DNA of 20,248 nucleotides from Veillonellaceae bacterium (GTDB taxonomy: Bacteria; Bacillota; Negativicutes; Veillonellales; Veillonellaceae): positions 1 to 20,248 of the forward strand of contig CAAFQR010000065.1 of the NCBI GenBank assembly GCA_900765165.1. Reading direction: 5' to 3'. Made by a program: the position numbers and the translations under genes. The first letter of the stretch is position 1; the number at the start of each line of letters is the position of its first letter. The notes beneath the pieces are model-generated. The model did not search any database and was not told the origin of the DNA. It was given only the letters and a program-made list of their open reading frames with translations. Below, piece after piece: positions 1-7,209 of the stretch.

Positions 1-717
1 GTGTTTTGCCACATGCTTATGTCCTTAGATGGGAAGATTATGGGACGATATATGGAAAGTCCGGACTGTGAAGAGGCGAATAAGGTGTTTGATGAAGTGG
101 CTTTTGGGCCGAATCGCCACTATCAGCATCAAGGCTGGTTATGCGGCCGCACCACGACGGAGGATAATTATACCTTTTATAAGACGCCGCAGCTCGATGA
201 AAATGCACCGACCGTGCCGGAAGGTAATTTTGTAGCGGATCCTGACGCAAAGCTCCATTATATTTCTTTAGACCGTAAAGGGGTGGTGGCTTGGGAAGAT
301 AACTACACCGGGTATGCAGACGACAAGGCTCATATCGTCGAAGTGTTGACGGAACAGGCGTCCAACGCATACAAGGCGTTCCTTCGTCAGAAAGGTATTT
401 CCTACATTATCGCCGGCAAAGAGCAAATCGATTTGCCGCAGATGCTTTCTGTGTTAAAGGATGATTTTGGCATTGAAATGCTCATGCTTGGTGGCGGTGG
501 CGCTATCAATTGGTCCTTTTTGCAAGCCGGCTTATGTGACGAATTAAGCGTTGTTATGGCGCCGGTTGCTGATGGCTCCACGAAAACACAGACGCTGTTC
601 CAAGCCATTGAAGGGTATTCGGAAGACAATCCGGTAAGCTTCAAGTTGAAGCATGCTGACGTGAAGCCGGAAGGTACTTTGTGGCTTCGTTATGAAGTGA
701 AAAATGCTGTGAAGTAG
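1..717 (+). CDS. RibD C-terminal/dihydrofolate reductase-like protein (5' partial)
   Basis: The frame is open at the window edge and ends with TAG at 715-717. The first visible residues, FCHMLMSLDGKI, match the first strand of the RibD_C reductase fold, where this motif normally follows a few residues after the start, so only a short N-terminal piece is probably missing. Residues about 159-170 carry a Gly-rich loop (MLMLGGGGAINW) followed by LCDELSVVMAPV, the usual NADPH-binding and dimer segment of this fold. Known family members reduce pyrimidine intermediates of riboflavin synthesis or act as stand-alone NADPH reductases. No deaminase domain or other riboflavin gene is visible, so a stand-alone reductase of unknown substrate is the safer reading. 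It runs into a terminator shared with the convergent pepD-fliB pair. Confidence 0.8.
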   Translation: MFCHMLMSLDGKIMGRYMESPDCEEANKVFDEVAFGPNRHYQHQGWLCGRTTTEDNYTFYKTPQLDENAPTVPEGNFVADPDAKLHYISLDRKGVVAWEDNYTGYADDKAHIVEVLTEQASNAYKAFLRQKGISYIIAGKEQIDLPQMLSVLKDDFGIEMLMLGGGGAINWSFLQAGLCDELSVVMAPVADGSTKTQTLFQAIEGYSEDNPVSFKLKHADVKPEGTLWLRYEVKNAVK

Positions 718-728
718 AAGACGAAAAC

Positions 729-747
729 ATAATAATTGAATTATTAT
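729..747. repeat. 19-bp AT-only palindrome next to the terminator
   Basis: Two perfect 9-base arms (ATAATAATT and AATTATTAT) flank a single central G. The palindrome lies 11 bases after the RibD_C stop and 5 bases before the GC-rich terminator stem. Every arm base pair is A-T, so an RNA hairpin would be weak and a DNA site is equally possible. Function unknown. Confidence 0.6.
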
Positions 748-752
748 ATAGT

Positions 753-788
753 AAAATCCCGTTGCTCGTTATTGGGCAACGGGATTTT
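753..788. terminator. bidirectional intrinsic terminator between convergent genes
   Basis: A perfect 13-bp stem (AAAATCCCGTTGC paired with GCAACGGGATTTT) with a 10-base loop at 766-775. The A/T-rich base of the stem gives a run of four U at the 3' end of the hairpin in either direction. It sits between the stop of the RibD_C gene (717) and the stop of the minus-strand FliB gene (791), so it can end both transcripts. Confidence 0.88.
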
Positions 789-790
789 GG

Positions 791-1669
791 CTATACGTAT
801 TCTTTTTCAATATCTTGTAACAGTATGTCGATATTTTCTGTACTGTATTCGATTTCTTCTGACCAGCGACAGATGGAGGGGATGATAACGCTGGTGGCGT
901 AGATTTCTAAGAGAATATACCATACGGATTCATTGAAGAAGCGAACCAAAGCATTCCAGGAATAGTCTTCCAGTAAATCTAAATAGCGGAACGCAATATA
1001 TTCAAAGAGGGATACTACCAAGGAAGACGGTATCGGTAACTGTTCTTTGAAATAGTCATAGCCTTCTTCGAGGTGAGATTGCCAATAGGCGATGCGCTGC
1101 GTCCATTCATCATCAATGGCTTCTACTAAGGTTAAGCGCTGTATCATATCGGTGAACGCTTCAAAGGTAGGAAGCTCGAGCTGAAAGGATGGCAGTAACT
1201 TTTCATAGCCTAAGTCGCTTAAGAAGTCGCCTAAGGTAAAGGCCTCTTCACCATCAGTCAATAGCAGTTCGCCGGCTTCCATAAGCTGCTCAACGGTTCG
1301 TTCGCACGCAAGACCTGTACCGGCAATGTCTAAATCGTCATAGAGGGTTTTATAAAAACGTGGATGGTCGCGGCAAATTTGACACAAATAGCCGTCGCCT
1401 TTAGCTAACACTAACGAACACAAACCTTCCTCGGTCAACAGATGGCAATAGCCCTTTTCGTTAAGCGAAAAGCAGGTAGAGCCGTCGCTGCTCGTCACAA
1501 TTGAACGGCGCACCTTGTCGCCTAATTCGCCGGGAAGCGCTTCGTATAAAGCTTTCGTGTCATCATCAATGTCAATTTCCCATTTTTGACAACAGGTGTT
1601 ATTGCAAGCGGATGCTTTGCACGCGAATTCATCAAAAAACAGTGGGCGAACCGTTATAATATCATCCAT
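791..1669 (-). CDS. FliB-family Cys-rich protein (putative lysine N-methylase)
   Basis: A 292-residue protein with an N-terminal cysteine cluster: C17, C22, C26 and C27 in ACNNTCCQKW, then C66, C75, C84, C96 and C99, ending in CRDHPRFY. This spacing and the CRxHPR motif are typical of the family named after flagellin lysine N-methylase FliB, whose Cys motif is thought to bind a metal centre. The C-terminal half is helical and acidic with no recognisable catalytic motif. Salmonella FliB is about 400 residues, so this is a short member. No flagellar gene is in the window and family members occur in non-motile bacteria, so flagellin need not be the substrate. It starts four bases after the pepD stop with only a distant AAGGA upstream, which suggests translation coupled to pepD. 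Family assignment is fairly safe; the activity is not. Confidence 0.72.
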   Translation of the reverse strand: MDDIITVRPLFFDEFACKASACNNTCCQKWEIDIDDDTKALYEALPGELGDKVRRSIVTSSDGSTCFSLNEKGYCHLLTEEGLCSLVLAKGDGYLCQICRDHPRFYKTLYDDLDIAGTGLACERTVEQLMEAGELLLTDGEEAFTLGDFLSDLGYEKLLPSFQLELPTFEAFTDMIQRLTLVEAIDDEWTQRIAYWQSHLEEGYDYFKEQLPIPSSLVVSLFEYIAFRYLDLLEDYSWNALVRFFNESVWYILLEIYATSVIIPSICRWSEEIEYSTENIDILLQDIEKEYV

Positions 1670-1673
1670 TAGT

Positions 1674-3110
1674 TTATTTCAATTCCTTCAGCAATTCAAC
1701 GGTGTAGTTAAACATGCGTTCAATGGACGGAATGTTGGCTTTTTCCTGCGGCGTATGGGCACCGACGATGGTCGGGCCGTAGCTGATCATTTCAGTATCA
1801 GGCAAAGCGCCTTTCAAGAGGCCGCATTCGAGGCCGGCATGAATAGCGGATACATGCGGTTTGTGGCCGGTCATTTTTTCGTAAATAGCCAATGCCTGGG
1901 ATTCTAATGCACTGCCCGGTTCGTATTCCCAAATCGGGTAGGTTTCTTTGATAGTCGCTTTGGCTTCCACGGTGCGAGCCAATACCAAGATGCGATTTAC
2001 GAGGAATTCCAATGGGCTCTTAGCGGAACCACGAGTGGACACGATTGTGTGCAAGCGACCGTCGATTTCGCTAATAACGCCGATGTTATCACTGGTTTCT
2101 ACCAAGTTTTCAATGGAGTGGCTGTAACCGAATACGCCGTCGTCAGCTAAGTACAAGAAGGTCAAGAAGCTTTCCGTCGTTTTGCCGGCGTATACCGTTT
2201 CCGGTGCTTCTACGTCGGTTACGACAACGTTGATGTCCGGGTCCTGCGCTGCAAATTCGATGCGGAGCGCTTCCACTTTAGCAGCAATCCAGGTTTTAAC
2301 TGCGTTTACGTCGTCTTCAGCAACGGCGATGACAACGTCAGCGGTACGCGGAATAGCGTTGTGCTTCGTGCCGCCAATGAAGGAGCCGAGCTGGTATTTG
2401 TACTGGTCGTTCAATTCGTAGAGAATTCGGCCTAATACAACGTTACCGTTAGCGCGTTCTTTGTTGATTTCCATACCGGAATGACCGCCCAAGAAGCCAG
2501 TTAAGCTCAAGCGTAAGCCATGGGAGAAGTGTTTATCACGGTTGTCACGGAAGGTGGGAAATTCAACGTCAACATTGCAGCCGCCGGCGCAGCTAACTAC
2601 GAAGTCGCCTTCTTCTTCCGTATCGATGTTGAGCAAATATTTGCCCACAACGCCGGTAGCATCTAATTCTTTGGCGCCGCCCATGGATGTTTCTTCGGAA
2701 GTTGTGAAGATGCAGGTCAACGGACCATGCTGGATGGTATCGGAATCTAACACAGCTAAGGACATCGCTACGGCGATACCGTTGTCGGCACCGAGGGTCG
2801 TGCGGTCAGCGTGCAACCAGTCACCGTCAACAATAAAAGCGATAGGGTCTTTGGTGAAATCATGATTGGAGTCATCAGTTTTTTCACATACCATATCCAT
2901 GTGGCCTTGTAAAATGATGGCCGGATGATCTTCATAACCAGGGGTAGCCGGTTTCTTAATAATAACGTTTAACGCTTTATCTTGACGTACTTCAAAGTTT
3001 CTTTCTTTGGCAAAAGCAACCAGCCAATCGCTGACAGCTTTTTCATTGTAGGATCCACGAGGGATTTCGTTCATTTCACGGAAAAAGGTTAATACTTTCT
3101 TTGCATCCAT
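1674..3110 (-). CDS. pepD: aminoacyl-histidine dipeptidase (beta-Ala-His dipeptidase), PepD
   Basis: A 478-residue M20-family metallopeptidase that hydrolyses Xaa-His and other dipeptides in the cytoplasm. Expected dinuclear zinc ligands are visible: H70 and D72 in QGHMDMV, D109 in LGADNGIA, the catalytic Glu pair E139-E140 in TTSEETSMGG, D163 in NIDTEEEG, and a C-terminal His in AIHAGLECG. The lid domain includes GGHSGMEI. Length matches full-length PepD. The ATG at 3110 was chosen over a longer in-frame start at 3164 because AGAGGTG lies just upstream and homologues begin near MDAKKVL. It heads a two-gene minus-strand unit with the FliB-family gene and is divergent from the asparaginase gene. 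Confidence 0.93.
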   Translation of the reverse strand: MDAKKVLTFFREMNEIPRGSYNEKAVSDWLVAFAKERNFEVRQDKALNVIIKKPATPGYEDHPAIILQGHMDMVCEKTDDSNHDFTKDPIAFIVDGDWLHADRTTLGADNGIAVAMSLAVLDSDTIQHGPLTCIFTTSEETSMGGAKELDATGVVGKYLLNIDTEEEGDFVVSCAGGCNVDVEFPTFRDNRDKHFSHGLRLSLTGFLGGHSGMEINKERANGNVVLGRILYELNDQYKYQLGSFIGGTKHNAIPRTADVVIAVAEDDVNAVKTWIAAKVEALRIEFAAQDPDINVVVTDVEAPETVYAGKTTESFLTFLYLADDGVFGYSHSIENLVETSDNIGVISEIDGRLHTIVSTRGSAKSPLEFLVNRILVLARTVEAKATIKETYPIWEYEPGSALESQALAIYEKMTGHKPHVSAIHAGLECGLLKGALPDTEMISYGPTIVGAHTPQEKANIPSIERMFNYTVELLKELK

Positions 3111-3172
3111 AGTAGCACCTCTTCTAAAATATTTTTTATAATTAGAGATGAAAAATAATCTCATCCTTATCT

Positions 3173-3181
3173 ATAGTACCA
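3173..3181 (-). promoter_or_regulatory. extended -10 promoter candidate for pepD
   Basis: Read on the minus strand this is TGGTACTAT, a TGn extension directly before a TACTAT -10 box, with no good -35 box. It gives a leader of roughly 55-60 bases before the pepD ATG. It lies back to back with the asparaginase promoter candidate at 3197-3205, and their upstream regions overlap. Confidence 0.45.
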
Positions 3182-3196
3182 CATTTTGGCCCGTTT

Positions 3197-3205
3197 TGTT
3201 ATAAT
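3197..3205 (+). promoter_or_regulatory. extended -10 promoter candidate for asparaginase
   Basis: TGTTATAAT is a perfect TGnTATAAT extended -10 element followed by AAAAT. No convincing -35 box is found at 16-18 bases, as is common for extended -10 promoters. The predicted transcript start is near 3212, giving a leader of about 75 bases that contains the hairpin at 3243-3270. Confidence 0.6.
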
Positions 3206-3242
3206 AAAATCAGTAATTTTCTATACGTACACTTTTTGGCGC

Positions 3243-3270
3243 AACCGATGGTTAGGAGTAGGCATCGGTT
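3243..3270 (+). promoter_or_regulatory. leader hairpin upstream of the asparaginase gene
   Basis: AACCGATG pairs perfectly with CATCGGTT across a 12-base loop containing a purine-rich TTAGGAGTAGG stretch that resembles a ribosome binding site. The hairpin ends in TTTT and is followed three bases later by the true binding site GGAGGGA (3274-3280). It could be a weak attenuator or a structure that affects translation; the sequence does not decide this. Confidence 0.4.
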
Positions 3271-3286
3271 TTCGGAGGGAATAGCC

Positions 3287-4267
3287 ATGAATGATAGAAG
3301 AAAAATTGTGATTATAGGGACCGGCGGTACCATTGCCGGTAGTAGCGCGTCGGCGGCAGATTTGACTGGGTATCGCGCTGGTTCGTTGAGTATTGAAGCG
3401 TTGACTTCGTCTGTTGCCAGCTTAGCCGATTACGGGCCCTTTGCGGCAGAACAGTTTTCCAATATTGATAGCTCGGATATGACCGTAGACCATTGGGAAC
3501 GCTTGGCCGCTACGGTGCGGGAACGGTTGTCTCAGGCTGATGTAGCCGGTGTTGTTATCACTCACGGCACGGATAGCATGGAAGAAACGGCGTATTTCTT
3601 GCATTTAACCGTTGCGTCGGCAAAACCGGTAGTCATCACCGGCGCTATGCGTCCGGCAACGGCCATTAGTGCTGATGGGCCCCTTAATTTATTGCAGGCG
3701 GTGCAGACGGCGCGGTCGCCGCAGGCTCGCGGTAAAGGCGTGTTGGTAGTCATGAACGGTCAGATTCACGGCGCTCGTGAAGTGACGAAGCAGTTCACTA
3801 CCGATGTAGCTACCTTTGGCAATCCGGTGTTTGGTATTCAGGGCATTGTGCAAGAAGGCAATGCGTATTTCTACCAGACGTCCACCCGTCGTCACACGGA
3901 AAACTCTGCTTTCGGTTCGGTTAATTTGAAAAACTTGCCGTCCGTTGCGATTTTGTCGCTCTACGCCGGCATTGATGTGAAAACGGTGGAAGCGGTGCTC
4001 GCTACGAAACCGGCCGGCGTTGTAGTAGCCGGTCTTGGTCACGGTATTTTCCCGGACCCGGTACGCCGCGTATTGCAACAGTTAGACATTCCGGTTGTTC
4101 GTGCGTCCCGTACGACGGGCGGCTTAATCACCGCCGGTGGTGATGCGGATAATCACTGGATTACGGCTGATACGTTGTCGCCGGCAAAAGCGCGCATTTT
4201 GTTGATGCTCGGTTTGACCCAGACTACGGATAAACGCCAGCTACAGTCCTACTTCGAAACGCACTAA
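3287..4267 (+). CDS. L-asparaginase (bacterial AnsA/AnsB family, cytoplasmic)
   Basis: A 326-residue asparaginase that hydrolyses L-asparagine to aspartate and ammonia. The catalytic sites are present: nucleophile T15 in GTGGTIAG, the second triad T95-D96 in ITHGTDSMEETAYF, and K168 in HGAREVTKQF. ITGAMRP and ADGPLNL are also family signatures. The overall pattern is closest to the type II (AnsB-like) sequence family, yet the protein begins MNDRRKIVIIGTGG with no signal peptide, so it should stay in the cytoplasm. The usual HGTDT is HGTDS, a conservative change. The ATG at 3287 follows GGAGGGA by six bases; longer in-frame starts upstream run through the leader hairpin and are unlikely. It is a single-gene unit, convergent with cbiZ, with no clear terminator after it. 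Confidence 0.9.
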   Translation: MNDRRKIVIIGTGGTIAGSSASAADLTGYRAGSLSIEALTSSVASLADYGPFAAEQFSNIDSSDMTVDHWERLAATVRERLSQADVAGVVITHGTDSMEETAYFLHLTVASAKPVVITGAMRPATAISADGPLNLLQAVQTARSPQARGKGVLVVMNGQIHGAREVTKQFTTDVATFGNPVFGIQGIVQEGNAYFYQTSTRRHTENSAFGSVNLKNLPSVAILSLYAGIDVKTVEAVLATKPAGVVVAGLGHGIFPDPVRRVLQQLDIPVVRASRTTGGLITAGGDADNHWITADTLSPAKARILLMLGLTQTTDKRQLQSYFETH

Positions 4268-4332
4268 GATAGAACGCGACGAAAGCAGACTGCAACGGAA
4301 ACGTAGGTAACAGCCTAAGCGAAGTGGCTTAC

Positions 4333-5046
4333 TTAGATATTGGCAATCGCTTGCGCCATGGCTTGACGCACGGCTTTGGCCAAGGTGTCACCAAAGAGGG
4401 AGAAGGAACCGGTATCGGTTAAGACTTCGCCATTGGTGTCGATGGTAAGGATTAAGCCGTCCGTAGCGGTGCCGGATGCCGGTAAGTCGCTATCCAGCAT
4501 GGTAATGCCTGCTTCTTGGATGGCTAATGTTTTAGCTTCCGTAGCGGTGATGACTGCGCGGGTTAACGCCCCGTCTGTTAAGGCTTTATTGGTAAAGATC
4601 ATTAAGTTGACGGTACCCGGTACTTGGAAATGACCATCTACTTCTTCGTATTTGTAGCCGTCACCGGCACGGTGTGCGGTGGCTTCAAAGCCGGCGGTAG
4701 CGATGACTTCGACGATGGTGGTGCCCGCCGTTACTTTGGCGTAAGCAGCTCGTTCCATCGTAGCAGACGTAATGAGGCCGGTGCAGAAGTTAGGCGGAAA
4801 ATCGTCTTGCTCGAATTCGGCGGTTAAGTAGCCGCCAAGAGAACCACCGGGCAGTTCTTTTTCGCTTTCTACGTAGAAGCCTAAATGTTGGTTGCGCACA
4901 GCCAGCACGTGATGGATACCGCCGTTTAAGGCGCCGGTGCTGATGGCATAGCGGATTTCGTCAAAGGATACAGTAATGGATGTCGGCGTGTGCAATACGT
5001 AGCCGCCGACGGTTAACTCCTTAGGAATTGATGTATTTTGAATCAT
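4333..5046 (-). CDS. cbiZ: adenosylcobinamide amidohydrolase CbiZ
   Basis: A 237-residue protein recognised as CbiZ from ISTGALNGGIHH near residues 35-46, the VIATAGFEATAHRAGD segment in the middle and the closing TEAKTLAIQEAG and ATDGLIL blocks. CbiZ removes the aminopropanol tail of adenosylcobinamide to give adenosylcobyric acid, letting a cell remodel scavenged corrinoids into its own cobamide. The enzyme is known first from archaea and from a scattered set of bacteria. No other cobamide gene is in the window, so it works here as an isolated salvage gene. AAAGGATG precedes the ATG at a suitable distance and a strong promoter lies about 100 bases upstream. The leader is short and contains no recognisable B12-box, so cobalamin riboswitch control is not supported. 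Confidence 0.85.
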   Translation of the reverse strand: MIQNTSIPKELTVGGYVLHTPTSITVSFDEIRYAISTGALNGGIHHVLAVRNQHLGFYVESEKELPGGSLGGYLTAEFEQDDFPPNFCTGLITSATMERAAYAKVTAGTTIVEVIATAGFEATAHRAGDGYKYEEVDGHFQVPGTVNLMIFTNKALTDGALTRAVITATEAKTLAIQEAGITMLDSDLPASGTATDGLILTIDTNGEVLTDTGSFSLFGDTLAKAVRQAMAQAIANI

Positions 5047-5143
5047 GGGACATCCTTTCTGAACACCTGCGGGCCGTTGGGGCGAGGAGGCAGTTCATTT
5101 CAAATATATCATAGGGATTTCATATACGCTATTTATACTTAGT

Positions 5144-5172
5144 ATTATAATGGGGGAGCGCCTTGCTGACAA
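5144..5172 (-). promoter_or_regulatory. sigma-70-type promoter of cbiZ
   Basis: On the minus strand TTGTCA (plus 5167-5172) and TATAAT (plus 5144-5149) are separated by exactly 17 bases, close to the consensus. The transcript would start near 5137, about 90 bases before the cbiZ ATG. The -10 box overlaps a TATAAT reading the other way (5146-5151), a possible but -35-poor start for the mscS operon. Confidence 0.7.
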
Positions 5173-5252
5173 ATGACCGAACGAGATTTTGTCATGCGTC
5201 GGCGGCACACTTGAAATTTGACTGGAGTAGTGAAGCAGAAAGGAGCGGTAGT

Positions 5253-6227
5253 ATGATAGTATTAGCAGATTCGACCACTTCGGCAACGGAGGAAGCGGTG
5301 AAGGGCAATGTGCAAGCCCAGGTAGCGCACGGCGTTAACTATTTGGACAAGATTCAGAATTTCTTTATCGACCACGGGCCGAGTATCATCATTGCGATTT
5401 TCGTGTTTATCCTCGGCCGGTACGTGGCGATTTTCTTGAAGCGCGTAGCTGTTGAAATGATGAAGCGAGCCAATTATGATCACACGGTGGTGAGCTTCGT
5501 TTCACAAATCGTGTATTATAGCATCTTGGCGGTGGTGCTCTTGACGGCGCTAAGCTTCGCCGGCTTCCCCACTACGTCGTTATTGGCAGCCTTTGGTGCG
5601 TTAGGCTTGGCCGTTGGCCTGGCACTGCAGAACAACCTGGCAAACTTCGCGTCGGGCCTATTAATCCTTATGTTTAAGCCGTTCCGCGCCGGCGACTGGA
5701 TTACGGTAAATGACGTGTCCGGTACGGTGCGCAGCATTCAGTTTATGAATACGACAATCGTCACGAAGGAACAGCGCACGGTGTTTATCCCGAACTCGAT
5801 GCTCACGTCGTCGCAGGTGACGAACAGCACCTATCAAGAAACGCGCGTTGTACCCTTCGTGTTTGATATTGGCTACGAATGCAATCACCACCAAGTCATT
5901 GACCTATTGCAGGATATTTTCCGCACCGATACGCGGGTGCTCAATCGTGGCAACGTGGAAATCGGCATCAAGGAATTTGGCGATAACTCGGTGCGCATTG
6001 CCGCATATCCGCAGGTAGAAAATGATAACTTCCTCGCCGTATTTTACGACACTATGTCGACGGTTAAGGATCGATTTGATGAAGAAGGTATTAACATTCC
6101 GTTCCCGCAGCGTGTGGTGCATTTGAATGTGACGGGCGGTTTGGATGAAACAGCAATTCCTCTAGGCGATTTGCAGAAAATGGCACCGAAGAATGCTGGT
6201 ACAAATGGAAAAGATGGTTTGAAATGA
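5253..6227 (+). CDS. small-conductance mechanosensitive channel, MscS family
   Basis: A 324-residue inner-membrane channel that releases solutes on hypo-osmotic shock. Three membrane helices fit residues about 43-63, 80-104 and 108-141; the third is the pore helix with the Gly/Ala-packed pattern GALGLAVGLALQNNLANFAS and the following FKPFRAGDWI, the hallmark of MscS. The beta domain follows (FIPNSML, a conserved MscS segment), then a C-terminal alpha/beta domain. The ATG at 5253 follows AAAGGAG by seven bases; a TTG-initiated extension from 5163 has no binding site and is rejected. It heads a three-gene operon and its stop overlaps the next start as ATGA. Confidence 0.92.
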   Translation: MIVLADSTTSATEEAVKGNVQAQVAHGVNYLDKIQNFFIDHGPSIIIAIFVFILGRYVAIFLKRVAVEMMKRANYDHTVVSFVSQIVYYSILAVVLLTALSFAGFPTTSLLAAFGALGLAVGLALQNNLANFASGLLILMFKPFRAGDWITVNDVSGTVRSIQFMNTTIVTKEQRTVFIPNSMLTSSQVTNSTYQETRVVPFVFDIGYECNHHQVIDLLQDIFRTDTRVLNRGNVEIGIKEFGDNSVRIAAYPQVENDNFLAVFYDTMSTVKDRFDEEGINIPFPQRVVHLNVTGGLDETAIPLGDLQKMAPKNAGTNGKDGLK

Positions 6228-7192
6228 AGAAACAAAAAGCAGTATCGCGAGTGTTAGCGGCCCTTGGCGCCGTTGGCTTCGCAGTGGTTCTCGCCGTACC
6301 GAGTACGACGTGGGCTAGCAGTACAACAGATCAAGTAACGGTAACGTCGGCCGCTAAAAGCAGCACGGCGAAAAAGGTGGATTTGCGCAAGGCCATTAAC
6401 CAGACGCCAACTACGGCGGCTGCGACGGCCAATATTCCGGCGCCGATTTATCACGGCGAGGCGATGGTGCTCATTCATGCGGATAACAATGAAGTGCTCT
6501 TAAGCCACAATGCGACGGAACGGTTGAATCCAGCCAGCACGACGAAGGTGGTTACGTTGTTGACTACCCTTTTGCGTGACGGCACGCATCTCGATACGTT
6601 GGCGAACATCACGCCGTACGCCGCTTCCATGGAACCGTCCGTGTTAGGCGTGCGCGCCGGTGACCAGGTGCCTCTTATCGACGTGGCCGAAGGCATGATG
6701 GTGTCCAGTGGTAACGATGCGGCCGTTGTATTGGCCCAGAACGTAAGTGGCTCCATTCCGGCTTTTGCCCGGGCCATGAATGAAACGGCGAAGCTGGCCG
6801 GGGCCACGGATAGTAATTTCCTCAATCCTCATGGTTTGACGGAAGCCGGTCACTATACGACGGCGTTGGACTTAGCACATATTGCGGCTTATGGCATGCG
6901 CATTCCTATGTTTCGCGATTTGGTAGCCGATGAGTATTTCACGGTGCCGTATCAGAACCGTGCGCCGGAAACAGTTCACACGACGAATTTCTTTATTCGC
7001 AGTCACTATCCGGGAGCCAATGGCTTAAAGACAGGCTATACCGAAGCGGCCGGTGAATGCTTGATCGCGTCCGCTACGCGCGGTGGTCAGACGCTCATCG
7101 TTGTACTGTTAAATGATGATTTCCGTTGGGATGATGCGCCAAAGCTGTTGGATTACGGCTTTAAGCGCTTAGGCATTACGTCGTTAACGTAG
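6224..7192 (+). CDS. D-alanyl-D-alanine carboxypeptidase (peptidase S11, PBP5/DacF-like)
   Basis: A 322-residue exported penicillin-binding protein that trims the terminal D-Ala from peptidoglycan stem peptides. A signal peptide spans about residues 1-31 (basic MKKQK, hydrophobic core, cleavage likely near TTWA-SS). The three active-site motifs are present: S105-TTK108, S162-GN164 and K269-TG271. A 40-residue Ser/Thr/Ala-rich linker precedes the catalytic domain. The chain stops right after that domain, so the C-terminal beta domain and amphipathic anchor of PBP5/DacA are absent. The enzyme is therefore probably soluble in the cell envelope or secreted. The start overlaps the mscS stop by four bases. 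Confidence 0.92.
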   Translation: MKKQKAVSRVLAALGAVGFAVVLAVPSTTWASSTTDQVTVTSAAKSSTAKKVDLRKAINQTPTTAAATANIPAPIYHGEAMVLIHADNNEVLLSHNATERLNPASTTKVVTLLTTLLRDGTHLDTLANITPYAASMEPSVLGVRAGDQVPLIDVAEGMMVSSGNDAAVVLAQNVSGSIPAFARAMNETAKLAGATDSNFLNPHGLTEAGHYTTALDLAHIAAYGMRIPMFRDLVADEYFTVPYQNRAPETVHTTNFFIRSHYPGANGLKTGYTEAAGECLIASATRGGQTLIVVLLNDDFRWDDAPKLLDYGFKRLGITSLT

Positions 7193-7209
7193 TTAGGGAG
7201 AATCGTGAT

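Noticed and set aside
38..370. 110-codon open frame on the minus strand inside the RibD_C gene
   Set aside because: Shadow of the conserved plus-strand gene with no family features.
4268..4332. Possible terminator between asparaginase and cbiZ (TAAGC/GCTTA at 4316-4331)
   Set aside because: Only a 5-bp stem with no U run in either direction; no convincing terminator for these convergent genes.
5047..5143. Cobalamin riboswitch in the cbiZ leader
   Set aside because: Leader is only about 90 bases and no GCCACTG-type B12 box or matching helices were found.
5163..5252. TTG-initiated N-terminal extension of the MscS protein
   Set aside because: No ribosome site at 5163, whereas AAAGGAG precedes the ATG at 5253 at normal spacing.
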